DNA of 64,000 nucleotides, taken from positions 7,355,259 through 7,419,258 of the forward strand of contig OX638130.1 in assembly GCA_951804985.1 (NCBI GenBank). Direction: 5' to 3'. The position numbers and the translations under genes were made by a program. The stretch's first letter is position 1. Every line of letters starts with the position of its first letter. The DNA comes from Dryomyza anilis. Taxonomy: Eukaryota; Arthropoda; Insecta; Diptera; Dryomyzidae. Of the stretch, positions 39,301 to 54,300 are shown in pieces. Below the pieces are notes generated by a model. That model made no database searches. It was not told the DNA's origin and saw only the letters and a program-made list of their open reading frames with translations.

Positions 39301-42300
39301 GATAATAAAATATGCGAAGATGATATGCGAAGAAGATAAGAAGAATGTGACAAGAATCTGAGAAGAATATGAGAAGAATATTAGAGAATATTAGAAGAAT
39401 GTGAGGCAAATATGAGAATAATATGAGTATAGTATGAGTATAGTATGAGTATAGTATGAGTATAGTATGAGTATAGTATGATTATAGTATGAGTATAGTA
39501 TGAGTATAGTATGAGTATAGTATGAGTATAGTATGAGTATAGTATGAGTATAGTATGAGTATAGTATGAGTATAGTATGAGTATAGCATGAGTATAGTAT
39601 TCGTATAGTATGAGTATAGTATGAGTATAGCATGAGTATAGTATGAGTATATTATGAGTAAAGTATGAGTATATTATGAGTATAGTATGAGTATAGTATG
39701 AGTATAGCATGAGTATAGTATGCGTATAGTATGAGTATAGTATGAGTATAGCATGAGTATAGTATGAGTATAGTATGAGTATAGTATGAGTAGATTATGA
39801 GAAGAATATGAGAAGAATATAATAAGAATATAATAAAAAAAAGATAATAAGAAAAAAAGAAAGGAAAATAGCACAAAATAGTAAGTTACGTGTTGTTTCA
39901 AAATAGGTCTTCCTTGAGAAACGGGAAATACAAATACAAATTGATTTAGAAAGATCTGGTGAAGTAGAAGATATGCGAAGTGAAGCTAAAAAGTATGAGA
40001 ATAATATGATTATAGTATGAGTATAGTATGAGTATAGTATGAGTATAGAATGAGTATAGTATGAGTATAGTATGAGTATAGTATGCGTATAGTATGAGTA
40101 TAGCATGAGTATAGTATGAGTATAGTATGAGAAGAATATGAGAAGAATGTAATAAGAATATAATAAGAAAAAAAGATAATAAGAAAAAAAGAAAGGAAAA
40201 TAGCACAAAATAGTAAATTACGTGTTGTTTCAAAATAGGTCTTCCTTGAGAAACGGGAAATACAAATACTAATTGATTTAGAAAGATCTGGTGAAGTAGA
40301 AGATATGCGAAGCGAAGCTAAGAAGATGATTAGACTAGTTCATGTAAATTACAGTCTAAAAAGTTAGTAAAATATAGGATATTGTGGTTTAGGATTTAGA
40401 CCAAGAAGGAAAGGAGAAAGCTAGCACCAAGATATTTAAAAAAAGTTACATGATGGTTCAAAATTAGGTAGCTACCTTGAGAAGTGGAACAGTAGGTTAG
40501 TAAGGATATTTTGTCAGTACCACTCACTAGGTCAAGTTGTCAACTGTATTCCCTTTTTCTGTGTGGAATCTGTGTATGTTGAACAACCTTCGGTTGGATT
40601 CTTTCAAACCTACCTGCGATTCTTTAAAACTTCGGTAAGATTTCCATTAGAACTGTTCATATTTATTCCAGTTCTTCAAAGAAATTATTTAAATTTCAAG
40701 AGATTTTTCCACTTCTCCAAAGAACCTCTTTCCCATTTGTTAGATATGGCGTGTTTAGAGTTTTGACAATTCGCTGTGAGGTAAAGTTAAACTCAGAAAG
40801 GTTTGGACAATCGCTTTGAAGTAAAGTTAAACTCAAAGAACTTCAAATAATTTGTTGCTAATATGTTGTTTACTCTAACCTATTCCCCATGTGTTAGAGT
40901 AAACGTGTTTAAAGTTTTGGACATTCGCAGTGAACTTAAACTTAAACTCATAGATTAAAGAGTTACCGGAAGAAACTACAACTCATATGAAAACCTGTAA
41001 AAAACAACACCGATTCGTTGAAAGCAAGGTTCAAAGCAAATTTTAAAGTCAACAACTAATAAGAAAATAAAACGAGCTATATATAAAGTTAAGGAGTAGG
41101 ACAAAAAAACACAACTTCAACATGCAGGAAGTTGTGCTACCCGAAAACAGAAGTTGTACGGCACGAAATTCTTACTCCTTTGCTAAAAACTTTTCATGTT
41201 TATTTTATTGTTATCTATGCGAGCGAGTTGCCAAACAATGCACAGCATTCAATATCTACGTCTTGTACAAAATAAATACCAATTCTTCCTCTTAATTCTC
41301 CACCCACTTAACCCAAATAATACCGCTACTTGGCTGCACTTTAACAATATCTTAGCTAATAAAATGTTCTTTTTTTTTGTTTTGTGTTCTCTTTTCAGTG
41401 GCCATCACATGGACAAATGCGCCGGAGAATCAATATCCCATAATGGGCGCTGACTACACCGTGAAATGTGAGGTCAAAGCAGATCCGAATCCGACCATTG
41501 ACTGGCTGAGAAATGGTGATCCGGTAAGATTTTCTTAAATGTCTCTTATTAGTTTTTCGACTAACTCTCTCTCTATCTCTGCTTTATTAGATTCGCGCCG
41601 GCGACAAATACGTTATTGAGACACATGGCCTGCTCATTCGCAACGTTCAGGAATCAGACGATGGCATCTATACCTGCCGTGCCGCAGTCATCGAAACCGG
41701 CGAACTGCTTGAACGCACCATACGTGTTGAGGTCTATATACAGCCCATAATTACCAATTTGTCGCCCACTTTGGAGGCCATCGAGGGTCAAGCTTTTGCT
41801 GCCAATTGTACCGCCACCGGTAAACCTGTGCCCGAAATCTCCTGGATCAAAGATGCCTCTCAGCAAAATGTCGCCACCGCCGATCGTTTCCAGGTTAATC
41901 CACTAACGGGTCTCATGTCGATTAATTCAGTGTCGCAAGATGACTATGGCACCTATACTTGTATAGCTAAGAACGATGCTGGTTTCGTCGATCAGAAATC
42001 CAAATTGAATGTGCTCGTACGTCCCACAATCTATGAGTTCTATAATATGACCGGCACTAGTCAGAAGGAAATCGCTATAACTTGCCGCTCCAAAGGACGT
42101 CCCGCACCCGCCATTACCTTCCGTCGTTGGGGCAGCGAAGAGGAATATGCACCCGGTGAACAGGCCGATGATGATCGTATCGTGCTCGAGCAACACTTTG
42201 ACGATGAACGTGGTGAGAGCAGCGGCACACTGCGCATTGCGCGCTCCGTACGCACCGACGATGGACTCTATCAGTGCATTGCGCGTAATAAGGGAGATAC

Positions 42301-45300
42301 AGCTTACAAAACGGGTCACATTACAGTTGAATTTGCACCAGACTTCAGCCACATGAAGGAATTGCCACCAATTTTCAGCTGGGAAGAACGCAAGGCTAAT
42401 CTGAGTTGTCTGGCGATGGGTATTCCAAATGCAACCATTGAATGGCGCTGGAATGGACGTCCCATTAAAGACTCTTTTGACAAGAATTTGGTTATTGTTG
42501 GTACCGGACCACGTAGTGACCTCATTGTACATCCCGTGGCCAAACAATACTATTCGGTTTATAAATGCATTGCGACAAATATTCATGGTTCGGCCGAACA
42601 CGATATGCAACTGAAAGAGGCACACATTCCAGAGGTTATTGCCGCCGCTTTACCCAAACAGGCTACCGCTACCACGATTACCTTTGAGATACGCGGTCCA
42701 CCAACTGAACTTGGTCTTCCCGTGACCGCTTATAGTGTGCAGTACAAGGAAGATATAAATCCCGATTGGTCGACTGCACAGAATCGCAGCTGGTCTCCAG
42801 ATAGTCCGTACATTGTTGAGGGACTGAAGCCACACACCAAATATCATTTCCGTTTTGCTGCACGTAATCAGGTTGGACTCGGCATGTGGGGCGTCAATCA
42901 GGCACAGTCGACACCCAGACGTTCGGCACCCGAAGAGCCGAAGCCACTGCATTCGCCGGTGCAGAACGATATGGAGGAGCCCGTTGTTGTGTCGCCCTAT
43001 TCGGATCACTTTGAGCTGAGATGGAGCGTGCCGGCGGATAATGGCGAGCCAATCGATTTCTATCAAGTCAAATACTGTCAGGTATGTGGAAATTTTTAAT
43101 TTTATCAACTTTTGGAACTGAACGAAACATGACGAAACTTTTTGAAACTTAACGAAACTTTTGAAACTTAACAAAACTTTTGATTTTTGAAGAAATGTTA
43201 AATCTAATAAAACAAATTAAACATTATGAAAACTTAACGAATTTATTTTCAAAACTTAACGAACTTTTTTTTATTTCTTGTTTCTTCTGCACAGGGCGTC
43301 AAAATGGCCGGCACATGGCACGAACTCGAAAACGAATGCATCTCCGTCGATGTTGTCGAAACGACCAACTTTGAAATGTCACATCTGGGTGGCAACACCT
43401 ACTATCGCATCGAACTGCGCGCGCACAATGCCATCGGTTTCTCCTCGCCGGCGAGCATCGTCATGAAAACCACACGAGGTGAGTCCGATTCAGCTAATAA
43501 TAATCTCGGAACCCTTTTGTATTCGGCCGGTTTCAATTCGGCCGCCGCCAGTACCAAACATAAATCAAACATGCTCTTCACCAAATTCACCACAACTCCA
43601 ACAACAACAACTACAAATACAATCACAGTTCTCACCGCTATAACAACAACAACATGCATAACATTATTTAGCATCTTAGCATCGATGTTAGTTTAGTTTG
43701 ATTGAAACGCGGCTAAATTTATAAAAAAAATATATACGAAAATTTTATATAAAAACAAATTAATATTCGAAAAAAAAAATCGAAAATTTTGAAAACTTTT
43801 AATTTTTCAAAAAAAAAAGAACTCTTACGAAATTTAATGTAATCTAAAAAAAAAATATTTAAATTCTAACCAATTGATTTAAAAACTGACCTACGTAAAC
43901 ATTTTGAAGTGTATTTTTTTTTTAGTTTTTGATATTTATACGAAAAATAATTTAATAATAATAATAATTTGCATGTTTAAAATAGATTTCTTTATGCAGC
44001 ATTTTCCAAAATAATCTTTTAGTTATTTTTTGTAATATTTTTCAATTCAAAACTAATCTTTGTTGTATTTTTGATGTTTTTCTGTGTAATATTAACCACA
44101 ATTTATTGCTAAACATTTTTGCTAAATGTTTTTTTTTATTATTATCAACACATATTGCTCGTCTTTCGTAATGTACTCGACGTAAGTAATTTTTTTAAGC
44201 ATTTTAGTTGTTTTTATACAATTTACACATTTTTATATGGGGTATTCAAGTAAAAGCCAAGTAAATTTAAACAAATACTTAATCTGTTGAATTATAAAGA
44301 GCTATGGTGAGTTTTGATATTATTTCATTGCATTTAAATTGATGTACTCAATGTAACTTAAAATAGTATTTCTACGATTGTCAGAAAATTACGGAGACTT
44401 CTTAATTTTATTACATACAATGAATTCTTTAAATTCTTAATATCTGGTTCAGTTTTCTCAATATCTTTTACCAAATATTTAGTACCTTAATAAATTAATC
44501 TCAAAATTGATGTTACGAAAGATTTGGTAAATTACAACTGTCATAAAAAGATGTGGGTTTTTTTTTTATTTTTTAGAATCTATAGAATTCTTTATGATCT
44601 AAATATGATTTCTATCGAAGTCTTACTGCTTAACAAATTGGTAAATTATTTATCAAAATAGCTTTATGTAAATTTTGTTAAATTTACATGTATCAAAAAA
44701 TTACGACAATTTTAGATTCATTTAAATCTTTCGTATTCTCAACATTAAAAACTCTTAAAAAGTATTTTTTATACTACCTTTGTTGCAATAGAATATAATT
44801 ACATACATTTTTTTGATGCGAAAATATATTTTTGTAAAGTTACACGTGTAGTCAACCAACAATAGTTTCAAATTTAATTTTGAGAATTTTTAATTTTTTC
44901 AAAATGTTTGTGTAAAAAATGATGTCAAAAGAGTTTTTGTAAATTTACACATGTCATACAATTAGAACATCCTAATCTTTCATATTACATATCACAATAT
45001 TAATTTGTTTTAAGGAATCTCTCATTGAAAATTAATATTTATGTTGAAAATGTATGCAATTTATACAAAATTACGACGATTCTTGATTTTTTTTCAGTAA
45101 ATTACAACGATTTTTGATATCTTTAGTTTTCTCAATCATAAGAACTCAGGAATATTTATGTATACTAAAATAGCTTTTTGTAAATTTACGCTAAATTTAC
45201 ACATGTCATAACATTACGACGTATATAGATTATTTAAATCTAAAGAATTCTTAGTTTTTCCATATTAATAACATAATAAAAGTACTAGTAATTAAGCTTT

Positions 45301-48300
45301 TAATGCAAATTGATTTCTTTATAAATTTGTGTTTAGTTTCATGTAAAAGTTAATCTTTGTAAATTTACGCATATCATAAAATTAGCACGACATCAGAATT
45401 CATTAAATCTATGGAATTCTTTAGTATTCTCCGCAATCAGAACTTATTGAAATAAGTTTTTATCAAGCTCTCATAGCAAATAAGATTATTTATTAATTAT
45501 TTTCCAAATTGATTTCTAAACATCTTTAGTGTAAATTTACACTAAATATACATCTTTCATAAAATTAACAATTTACGAAATTGATAAAAATTATACAATT
45601 CTTGCAATACCAGCCAGCCAGTTTAATATAAAAAATTCATTTTTACATCAGTTCTTTAAAAATTTCACTCTGCCGTAAATTTACAATGCTCTAATAGAAT
45701 TATCTGTGAATACCCCTGGTTCGAAATTTTATTTAAAAAGCAATTTTACAGCTATATAAATTATTTGGCCACAAATAATGCACAAAACCCAATACTTTTC
45801 CTTTCAACCAATTTAATGCATTACACCAAATCTCCAATATTTACACAATCCCCGTAAAATGCTTAAAACTCTCACGACAAAAAAAATACACTGCAAAATG
45901 CCGCTCAGTTTTTAGTTTTACACTTTAAAAAACATATAGTTTATTTAGTTTGCAATTCAAATCATGCAAATTCATTCATTCATCAATACATAAAAGAAAA
46001 TTCATCACTTCATAGAAAAATACAACGTTACATAGAAAATACATCGTTACATAAAAAATAAATCGTTATATGCAAAAAATTCATCAACACATGAAAAAAA
46101 ACATCATTTCATCTGCATTAAATACATCAAATTATTTAATTAATTTATTTTCAAAACATTTTGTATTATGCTCTATGAACGTCCTGTGTACGCAGCTTAT
46201 TTTCATTTATTGTTTTAAAAGAAAGTGAAATACAAAAATAATAAAAACCTTTATATTAGCAATAACTTTAAAATATTAGCTATATATTTATGTATGTCTA
46301 TGTGTGTCTTAAAATATTGTCAATGTATTGATATTCTCACTTTGTATATGTAAACTTTGTGTAATTTTACACAATTTTATTTAAATAATGCTTCTTCTGT
46401 TACCATTTTTGCCGTTTTATGTTTAAATTTAAATACAAAAAAACATATAAAAACTATGAAAACTATCATTGAAACACATTAAAAAAACACATAAAAATTG
46501 CCTTAAATTTTTTAAAATTCGTAATTGCCAAAACAAACAAAAAATAATAGATATTTTTATACAAGTGAAATTTTATAAAACCGCAAAAACATACAAATTT
46601 TACACAACAGTTAAAAAAAAACACATAAACTTTACACTGTTAAAAATTCCATTAAATTTAGCCTTAACCTCAACAACTTTTTTATAAAGTTATAATAATT
46701 AATTTTAAGCTAGTTGTGTAAACGAAGATTTACTTAAAGCGTATGCATTGTAAATTTATATATTTAATATAAAAATAATAAAATTGCATTTTTAAAAAAC
46801 AAAACCAACCAAACGTCAACACATTTTAAATAATTTTTTCAAATTTTAGTTCAAGTTTTTTTTTTATTAAATCATCTTTTTACTTTACAAAAATTTAATT
46901 TTTACTTAATTTAAATTAAAAATTATTTCTTTCTGTGTACTTTTGCCTACTGCTTAGTTTTAATTAATATAATTTTAAAATATTTTATATTTTTGTGTGT
47001 GCAAATAATTTTAATGAATTTCAAAAATATATATGAAAATCATTAATTACTTTAGTTTTATAGCCTTCTTCACTTTCCATATTTTAGTTAAGTTAATTTT
47101 TTTTTCTTTTAGTTTTACTTACATATAATTATTTATAATTTAATATAAAAAGAAAATTTATTGCAATAAAATTTGAATTAACATAAATTTTATAATCTCA
47201 AATAAATAGCATTTGTTTTATTCATTTTCTGCTCAGTACAACTAGTTTTTTTTATAAAATATTTTTTTACACCTTTTTATTTTTCATTATGTTTTTTTTT
47301 TTAATGTTGAAATATTTTTTGATTTATTTTAATTTTCGAAATATTTTAAATTTTTATTTTGATTACAAATTTGTTATATTTTTTCTTTTCATTTTTAATT
47401 ATTTCTTTTCATAAATCAACAATTTCACTTTTCTGTCTTTTTATTTATTTTTTCAGTGTACGCTCTTTTATACGTTTGCGTTCTTTTATTTTAGCGCTCT
47501 ATTTCTCTCTCTCTGTGTTTGTCTTGTCTCTCTTTTTGCCTGCCTAGATTTTGCTCATGTTCGTGTTGCCAATTATTTCAAATTATGTTTTACTTTTTCA
47601 GTATAATTTAGAAATTCCCATTGATTTTAGAATTGGGAAATGTATGTCTTAAACTAAATAAATTTTTAAGTTTATTTATAAAGTCATTTCTTAAAACCAT
47701 TATTTATTAATAATGAGTTTTTTTATAGCAATTATATTTAATCAAGAATAAAAAACAATAGGGGTAACAAAAAAATGGATCACTGTTTTATTAAAAAAAA
47801 AAACTATGATTATTAAAAAATATCATATTTTCTTAAATTGGATAAACACCAAAGGGGGCTATAAATAGTAGGTAACAAAATTATAAACCTGATCTAACGA
47901 AAAATATAAAAAAACTATATTCACTATCTTCGTAATTTGATCCTTACTCTATTTATGGATCTTAATTAGAAAAATCTTGGAAAATTAGTTCCGACCAATG
48001 TTTTTTGAGTCTTATTAAGATTAACCAAATTATATCTCTGATTTTAGTCAAAGTCCAGTTACATGAAGTAAAATAAATAACTAGTTTATAATAATCATAA
48101 ATTGGTCCTTGCCTCAAATAGTTCTCATTAAATATATCGCATTTTTTCCATAAATATGTTTTTACCATTGTTCCATTAGTCTTATTAAGTGTGACAAAAT
48201 TGCATTCCTGATCTTATGAAAAATCTTATTATATTAATAAAAGAAAATAATCAGTTCACAATTAATTCATATTGTTCATCACTATAATATGGGTGTATTT

Positions 48301-51300
48301 AAAAGTAACAAACAGGGTTTATGGAAAATGTAATAAAATAGAATAGATTATTTTGGTGTACTCTTCTGTAAGAGAAGCGATATCTATAAAGTAGGTCTTA
48401 AGGCTAATTTAAATTGAGTATTTTGAAAGGACTAGGACAAGTTGAATATTAAACTAATTTTAATCTGATTTGTTACTTTTCGAATTCCCGGTTTTTCAGT
48501 GCAAGTTTAAACTTAGTTTAAACTTTTCCACATTTTAAACTTCTGTAATTGCTAATCCAAATGGTCGATTAATGTTAAATGTTTTACAGACAGAAAGATA
48601 AAATTTATGCAGCTAATATAATATTTTAAATATTTGGAATATGTTGACTATAGACGAAATAACATCGAGTTTAAATTAAGTTATACGAATGAAATTCATT
48701 TAATTTGTGAAATACAAATCTTAGGGTGTGCGAATTTATCGAATTTATTTAAATTTGAAGATTAAACTAAATTGTTCAATTTTTATTCTATTGTTACAAC
48801 TGGTATTTGTAGAATTTGCTACAATCGGTATTTTACATTGCCCAGAAATTTAGTTTAGTCTTGAAATGTTTAAGACTAATTATATCGCACTGTTTTATCG
48901 AAATCAGAAAATTAATTAAATATAAATCTTTATTCGCACACACCCTTACTACAATTGTGATCTGAAGTTGAAACATTACTGAAATTTTTTATTGTTTTAA
49001 TTTTCAAAAAAAAACTTCTCACTTTGCACCTTTTCTAGAAAATAGTTTAATAAAAAATTACCATTGTTTGTACTTTTAATCTAAATGTTTTTTAAAACTT
49101 AGTTGTTTGTTTGTCAATATATTTTATATATTTATAAAAACTACTAAAACTCTAGCATAGTAAATTAAATGCCACACTTTCAATACAAAAATGAACACAA
49201 TATTCACTTTATTTTTGTGTTTTAATATTTTGTGTTAATATATATCACTCATGCTCTCTCATAGATGTGCATATTCTAAAAACAGCTCACTGCTCACTTC
49301 AATCAAATTTCAAAAAATCTAACCACAGCATATTTCAAACCCCAAAAACTAATCAAAACTAAATATGTTGTTTTATATGTTGTTTTGTGTTTCAACAAAA
49401 TTTTAAATGTTTCTAATAAAAATTCGCACATTTCTTTTAACAAAACCTTTAACCATTTTCAAAATTATTTTTAAATTTAAATCAAGCTCTCTTCTCCCAT
49501 TTCTGCGCTGTTTATATTTTGTTCACACCTGTTTTTTCACTGTGTTCTCTCTTCTCTACTATTTGGCAACAATGTGAAAACAAAAAATATATATTTTAAA
49601 AAATCTAGATAATCCTTATAATGCGGCCGCAAATCATGCGCTTGCGAAAAACTGGCAACATCGTCTGTTAGTCATTGCCATGGCAACGCTGGCAACTTTT
49701 ATGTTGACTACTGCAGCAGCAACAACAACAACAACAGCGGCAGCAGAAGCACCGTTAACAACAACATCGACGACGAACAGCACCAACACCAAAATGGCAA
49801 CACTATGTGACGCCATTTTGGAGCAGAAGCGTACGTTGCTCTCTGAGCGCGTCAATACAACAGTGACGTTGAAGAAATTACACAATTATGGTGTAAATTT
49901 ACCAGTGCTTGATGTGATAGCACAGAATGCAATATAAATTAAGCAAATATTTTATAAAAAGTTGAAAACAAAAAAAAAACTATAACAAAATTGCTGTAAA
50001 TACCGTAAAAGATTTGCTAGTCAAATAAGTCAACTACTAATACCTACTACTAAATGTCTAGTTAGTTTTAACAGCGCGTTTAGTCGAATTCAGCAAAGTT
50101 ACAAATTGTTAAATGAAATTTATTAGCTCAAGTGTTAATTCCATTAAATGTACAAATTACATAAATTGTAAAATATTTAAAACATCATAAACAAAAGAAT
50201 ATTGTTATAAAGTTTAAAATAATTATTTTTTGCATTTATACTTGTTTAAACTAGCAATTGTTACCTTTTTTTAATTGTTGCGTGAACAGCCCACATAATG
50301 TTTTACATTAACTTGTGTAAATTTAGTAGTCAAATTTTTAAAACCTATAAAGAATAACGCATTTATTTACATTAAAACTGCGTTTGTTTGATTTTAATGT
50401 TATCTGTTTTATTTAGCGCCAAATATACATATATATTTTCCATATAAAAAATAAATGTTTTAGTAAAAATTTACAACTGAATTTAGTCAATGTTGCTTTT
50501 ACAGCGCTGCGCAAAGTAGCTACTCCCAAATAATATATCACCCTCATAGCAAATATAAAAATCTCATATTAAAGCTAAGTTTTAAAATAAGCATCTTGTG
50601 ACTAACACTGCCAAAAAATAACATTAAAAAGTTAAATTTCTAAACTACACATAAAACTACTTATTGCTAAAAAAAAATACTTTGTATTGAAGGCACTAAA
50701 GAAAATGCTACATATAACGAAAAAAAAAATGTTTTGGAATTTTTACACTAAAAGAAAAACGGAAAATTAATGCTCAAAAGTAGCAAAATTTGGACATAAT
50801 TTACAATCCACCTACGCGATCTTAAAGTAATGTAAACTTTAAAAACCCGATTTAAAAAGTAAACTTTATAAAGTTATAAAATAGTAAAATTTACTTTTAC
50901 TTTAGACTAAAAAAAAGCTATAAACATATCCGAGTTAATGAAATTCTGTACGTTTGTTAAGAAATCAATTACGATATTAGACAATAACAATTAATAGTCA
51001 AATATAAGGCATAATTTTGTTTTAAAATAGGTGTAATTTTGAGCAGAAAAAAACCATAGCCGTATATAGTGTAAAATATGGTATTAAAAATACCACTCCG
51101 AGATATCACTCCGAAAAATATAGACTATTGCTGTAAAAGTATTAAAAAAATATATATATTTTCATTTAAACTCAAAGCATTGAAGCACTCATCAGATCTT
51201 AAGAATAATTTATACTAATGACAAAATTTAGTATTGAAATAATAATGTTAAAATACTAGTAATTGTATGGTATTCTTTTCTGTGTGCTGGTAAACATTTT

Positions 51301-54300
51301 ACATTATATATAAATTATACGAAAAAAGTAGTTTTTGCCATATAAAGTTAGATACTTGCCATATAAAATTAGGTACTATTGATTTAATAGTATTTAAAAA
51401 TTGTTGATTATCATATGAACTCATAAATAATTTAATAGTATTCCGTACTGAGTAAATGTCATTAAATAGTATTTGCCAACATAAAGAATAATTTAAACTA
51501 ATGACAAACTTTTAATGCAAAAGTATTGAAGTAATAACAAAATACTATTAAATGTATGGTAGATTTTCTGAGTGCTGAAATACTGTTTTCATTATAATTT
51601 TTTTTTTTTACAAATAAGTTTTTGCATTAATTATACAAATTGATTTTTGCAATATAAAGTTTTGCAGTATAAAGGGTTTTTGCCATATAAAGTTAGGGTA
51701 GACAATTATTCAATTATTCAAATTAGGTACTATTGATTTAATAGTATTTAAAAATAGTTGATTCTCATATACAAATTATTTTATAGTATTCAGTATTTTT
51801 TCATTCTGAGTAAGTGGTATTCAATAGTATTTGGCAAATAAACTTATGGCAAAATTAAAAAGCAAAACTATAGAAGTAACAGCAAAAATCTATTAATTGT
51901 ATGATATACTTTTCTGAGTGCTGGATGTCATTTTTCATTATACAGAAATAAGTAGAAGCAGAAAGATTTTGCAATATAAAGTTTGGGTTTTTTATACTAA
52001 ATTAAATTTGTCTTAACTGAAGCAAATGAAAAATACCTTTATTTAGTATTTTAATAATGAAAAAAAAATCATGTAGCAATCATATTATAATACTACACAG
52101 ACTTAGCCAATAAAAAAATGGTACCCGCCTAAATACTTTTTTTTAATTAAATACCAGCATAGAATTTGAAGGAATTACTTAAACAAAATTGAAAATTAAA
52201 ACAATTTTGAAAACAATTTGTAAATAATATAAATACCGTATAAATTTAAGTTAATTTTTAAAGATATTTATAAGTATTAATAGTATGGTTATGGTATTTA
52301 TAGTATGGTTATAGTATTAATTATATGGTATTAATATTAATGGTATGTTTATAGAATTAATGGTATGTTAATACTATTAATGGTGGGTTAATAGAATTAA
52401 TGGTATGTTCATACTATTAATGGTATGTTTATAGTATTCATGTTAATATAACAGTGACTAACACATAGAATTAACTAATATTTAAAAAGTAACAAAAACC
52501 ATATTAAACAATGTATTATACAATTACAAAAATTACTGTATTATACAAATATGTTTAAAATTAAGTATGGTTTAATTTAATTAATAACAAAAACAAAAAA
52601 TATGGTAAATGGTATTAATAATAAATACAAATTAACAATTTAACTAACAATTTGTTATATAATTCATTTTTAAGTTATATAGACTAAAAGTTTTTGTTTA
52701 ATTAACTGCAATTGTTTTTAGAAAAAATGTTGAAATTTAAACGGTATAAAAAAAATACAAAAAACCGTTAAGTACCATCATCAACGAGTGTTTATAAGGT
52801 AATTTATTTATAGTTTAGCACAAACAACTAGTGTTTTAGATAAAACTAATTCTATGTTAATTAATACGTTTTACGTTTACTAAAAAATATAAAACTAAAT
52901 TAACCTGTATGCAACCTAGATTTTTGTCTAAAATGTAATTTGACAAATACTAAAACATATTAAAAACCTTATATAATTTGTTACTAAAATTAATTTAAAA
53001 TATAAAAAAAATATATAATATGTGTTACGATGCTTATTTTTAAAAAATTCGCCGTATTAACCTTTTGCACCACTTAACCTTTATTAACCTATCAAACAAA
53101 ACCTACCCATTGTTGGCTGTATTTCTTGTTTTTCAATCCCTGTCTCCGCAAAAACCGTTTAAGTGTTTTAAACACTGTTTTGACTTAAATATTTGTACAT
53201 ACAAATTATTTTAATTTACGTTTGTAAAAATAAAATGTTTGTCCAACGCTTTTGCTTTATTTATAATTAAGTACTTTATTTTAAAATAATTTTTGTTATA
53301 AAATCCAAATTTATTTTCTATTGTTTTGCATGTAATTTTTACAAGCTTTAATGCGTGGAATTGGTGCCCTGTACTTTGTAATTCTGTTTCGTCTTTTTAT
53401 TTTTTAAATTAAAAATTTTATATTTTTTAAATTGTATATTTTAAAACTTTTAATTTTGGCATATTTTTGAAATTTTGTAGCTTATTTAATTTAAACACAC
53501 ACACAAAAATGTAAAATATTTTAACGCATTTATTTTGTTTATTTTTTTTTATTTTATTTGTATCTTAAGGAAAATTACTTTTTTACTAACATTGTGACAA
53601 ATTTCAAAATAAATTTAGCGCAACTGTTTTTTTCGTTGTACAAAAACCTACCTATCTATCAAAAAAAAAAAAAATAATGTTATGCAGCGGTTGAAAGTTA
53701 AGAAGAATTTGGAAAAATGCAAAATTTCTAAAAGTAATTTTCCAATAAAAAAAAAAACAACTTAAAAATGAAAAATTTAAATATTGTATATTTTTTAGCT
53801 GAAAATAGTTTATATTATCATATAAAAACAAAAATTTAATAAAATAACTAATCAATTTTTTAAAATTTTACTCCTTTCTCTACAACCCTGCTTCAATGTT
53901 TGACATTTAGGCGTCGATGTTATACAGATTGCTGATCGTCAAGTGCTCTCGTCCGCCTCCATTGTCGGCATTGCAGTGGGTGGCGTGCTGTTGCTGCTCA
54001 TCGTTATCGACTTTTTGTGTTGTGTAACGGTACATATGGGTGTGATGGCGACGGTTTGTCGACGCGCCAAGCGCTCGCCTTCAGAAATCGATGAGGAGGC
54101 GAAACTCGGAAGGTATGTAAAAGATTTTTAATATGTATAGTTATTTTTATAAAGTATTTTATATTATTCATAAATGTATATTATTAAAAGTAAAATATAT
54201 TTGTATAAATATTATATGCTAGGTCTATGTAATATTGCACTAAATAGTCACAAAATTGATATTAATTTTACTTTGTTGTTTTTTCCCCACTTCTGTTTCT

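Larger units (their letters stand above)
31164..41398 (+). other. Fas2: 10.2-kb Fas2 intron between Ig1 and Ig2 exons
   Basis: Tandem arrays and one large foldback element are listed separately. I see nothing definite in 31164-32190 or 35550-37830 except AT-rich sequence and a few short open frames without coding character. The stretch 40330-41090 is also unassigned. Confidence 0.85.
43479..53910 (+). other. Fas2: 10.4-kb Fas2 intron before the membrane-span exon
   Basis: For the GPI form, the sequence after 43696 is 3' UTR of unknown extent. Repeats, one MITE and one less AT-rich open frame are listed separately. I see nothing definite in 43700-44380, 46100-48720, 49000-49620, 49950-51180 and 52460-53900 beyond AT-rich DNA. 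Confidence 0.85.

Noticed and set aside
39381..40233. Long minus-strand frames (up to 137 codons) with repeating [11 protein letters not shown] peptides
   Set aside because: They translate the 11-bp satellite; several frames give the same kind of peptide, and no start context or domain is present.
41654..43174. Minus-strand and off-frame open frames across the Fas2 exons (for example 232 codons at 41927-42625)
   Set aside because: They are shadows of the coding exon on the + strand, which has clear Ig/FNIII content.
54113..54131. Read-through of the 54112 donor giving RYVKDF and a stop
   Set aside because: Only a few codons in AT-rich sequence with a good donor; no sign that it is used as a terminal exon.
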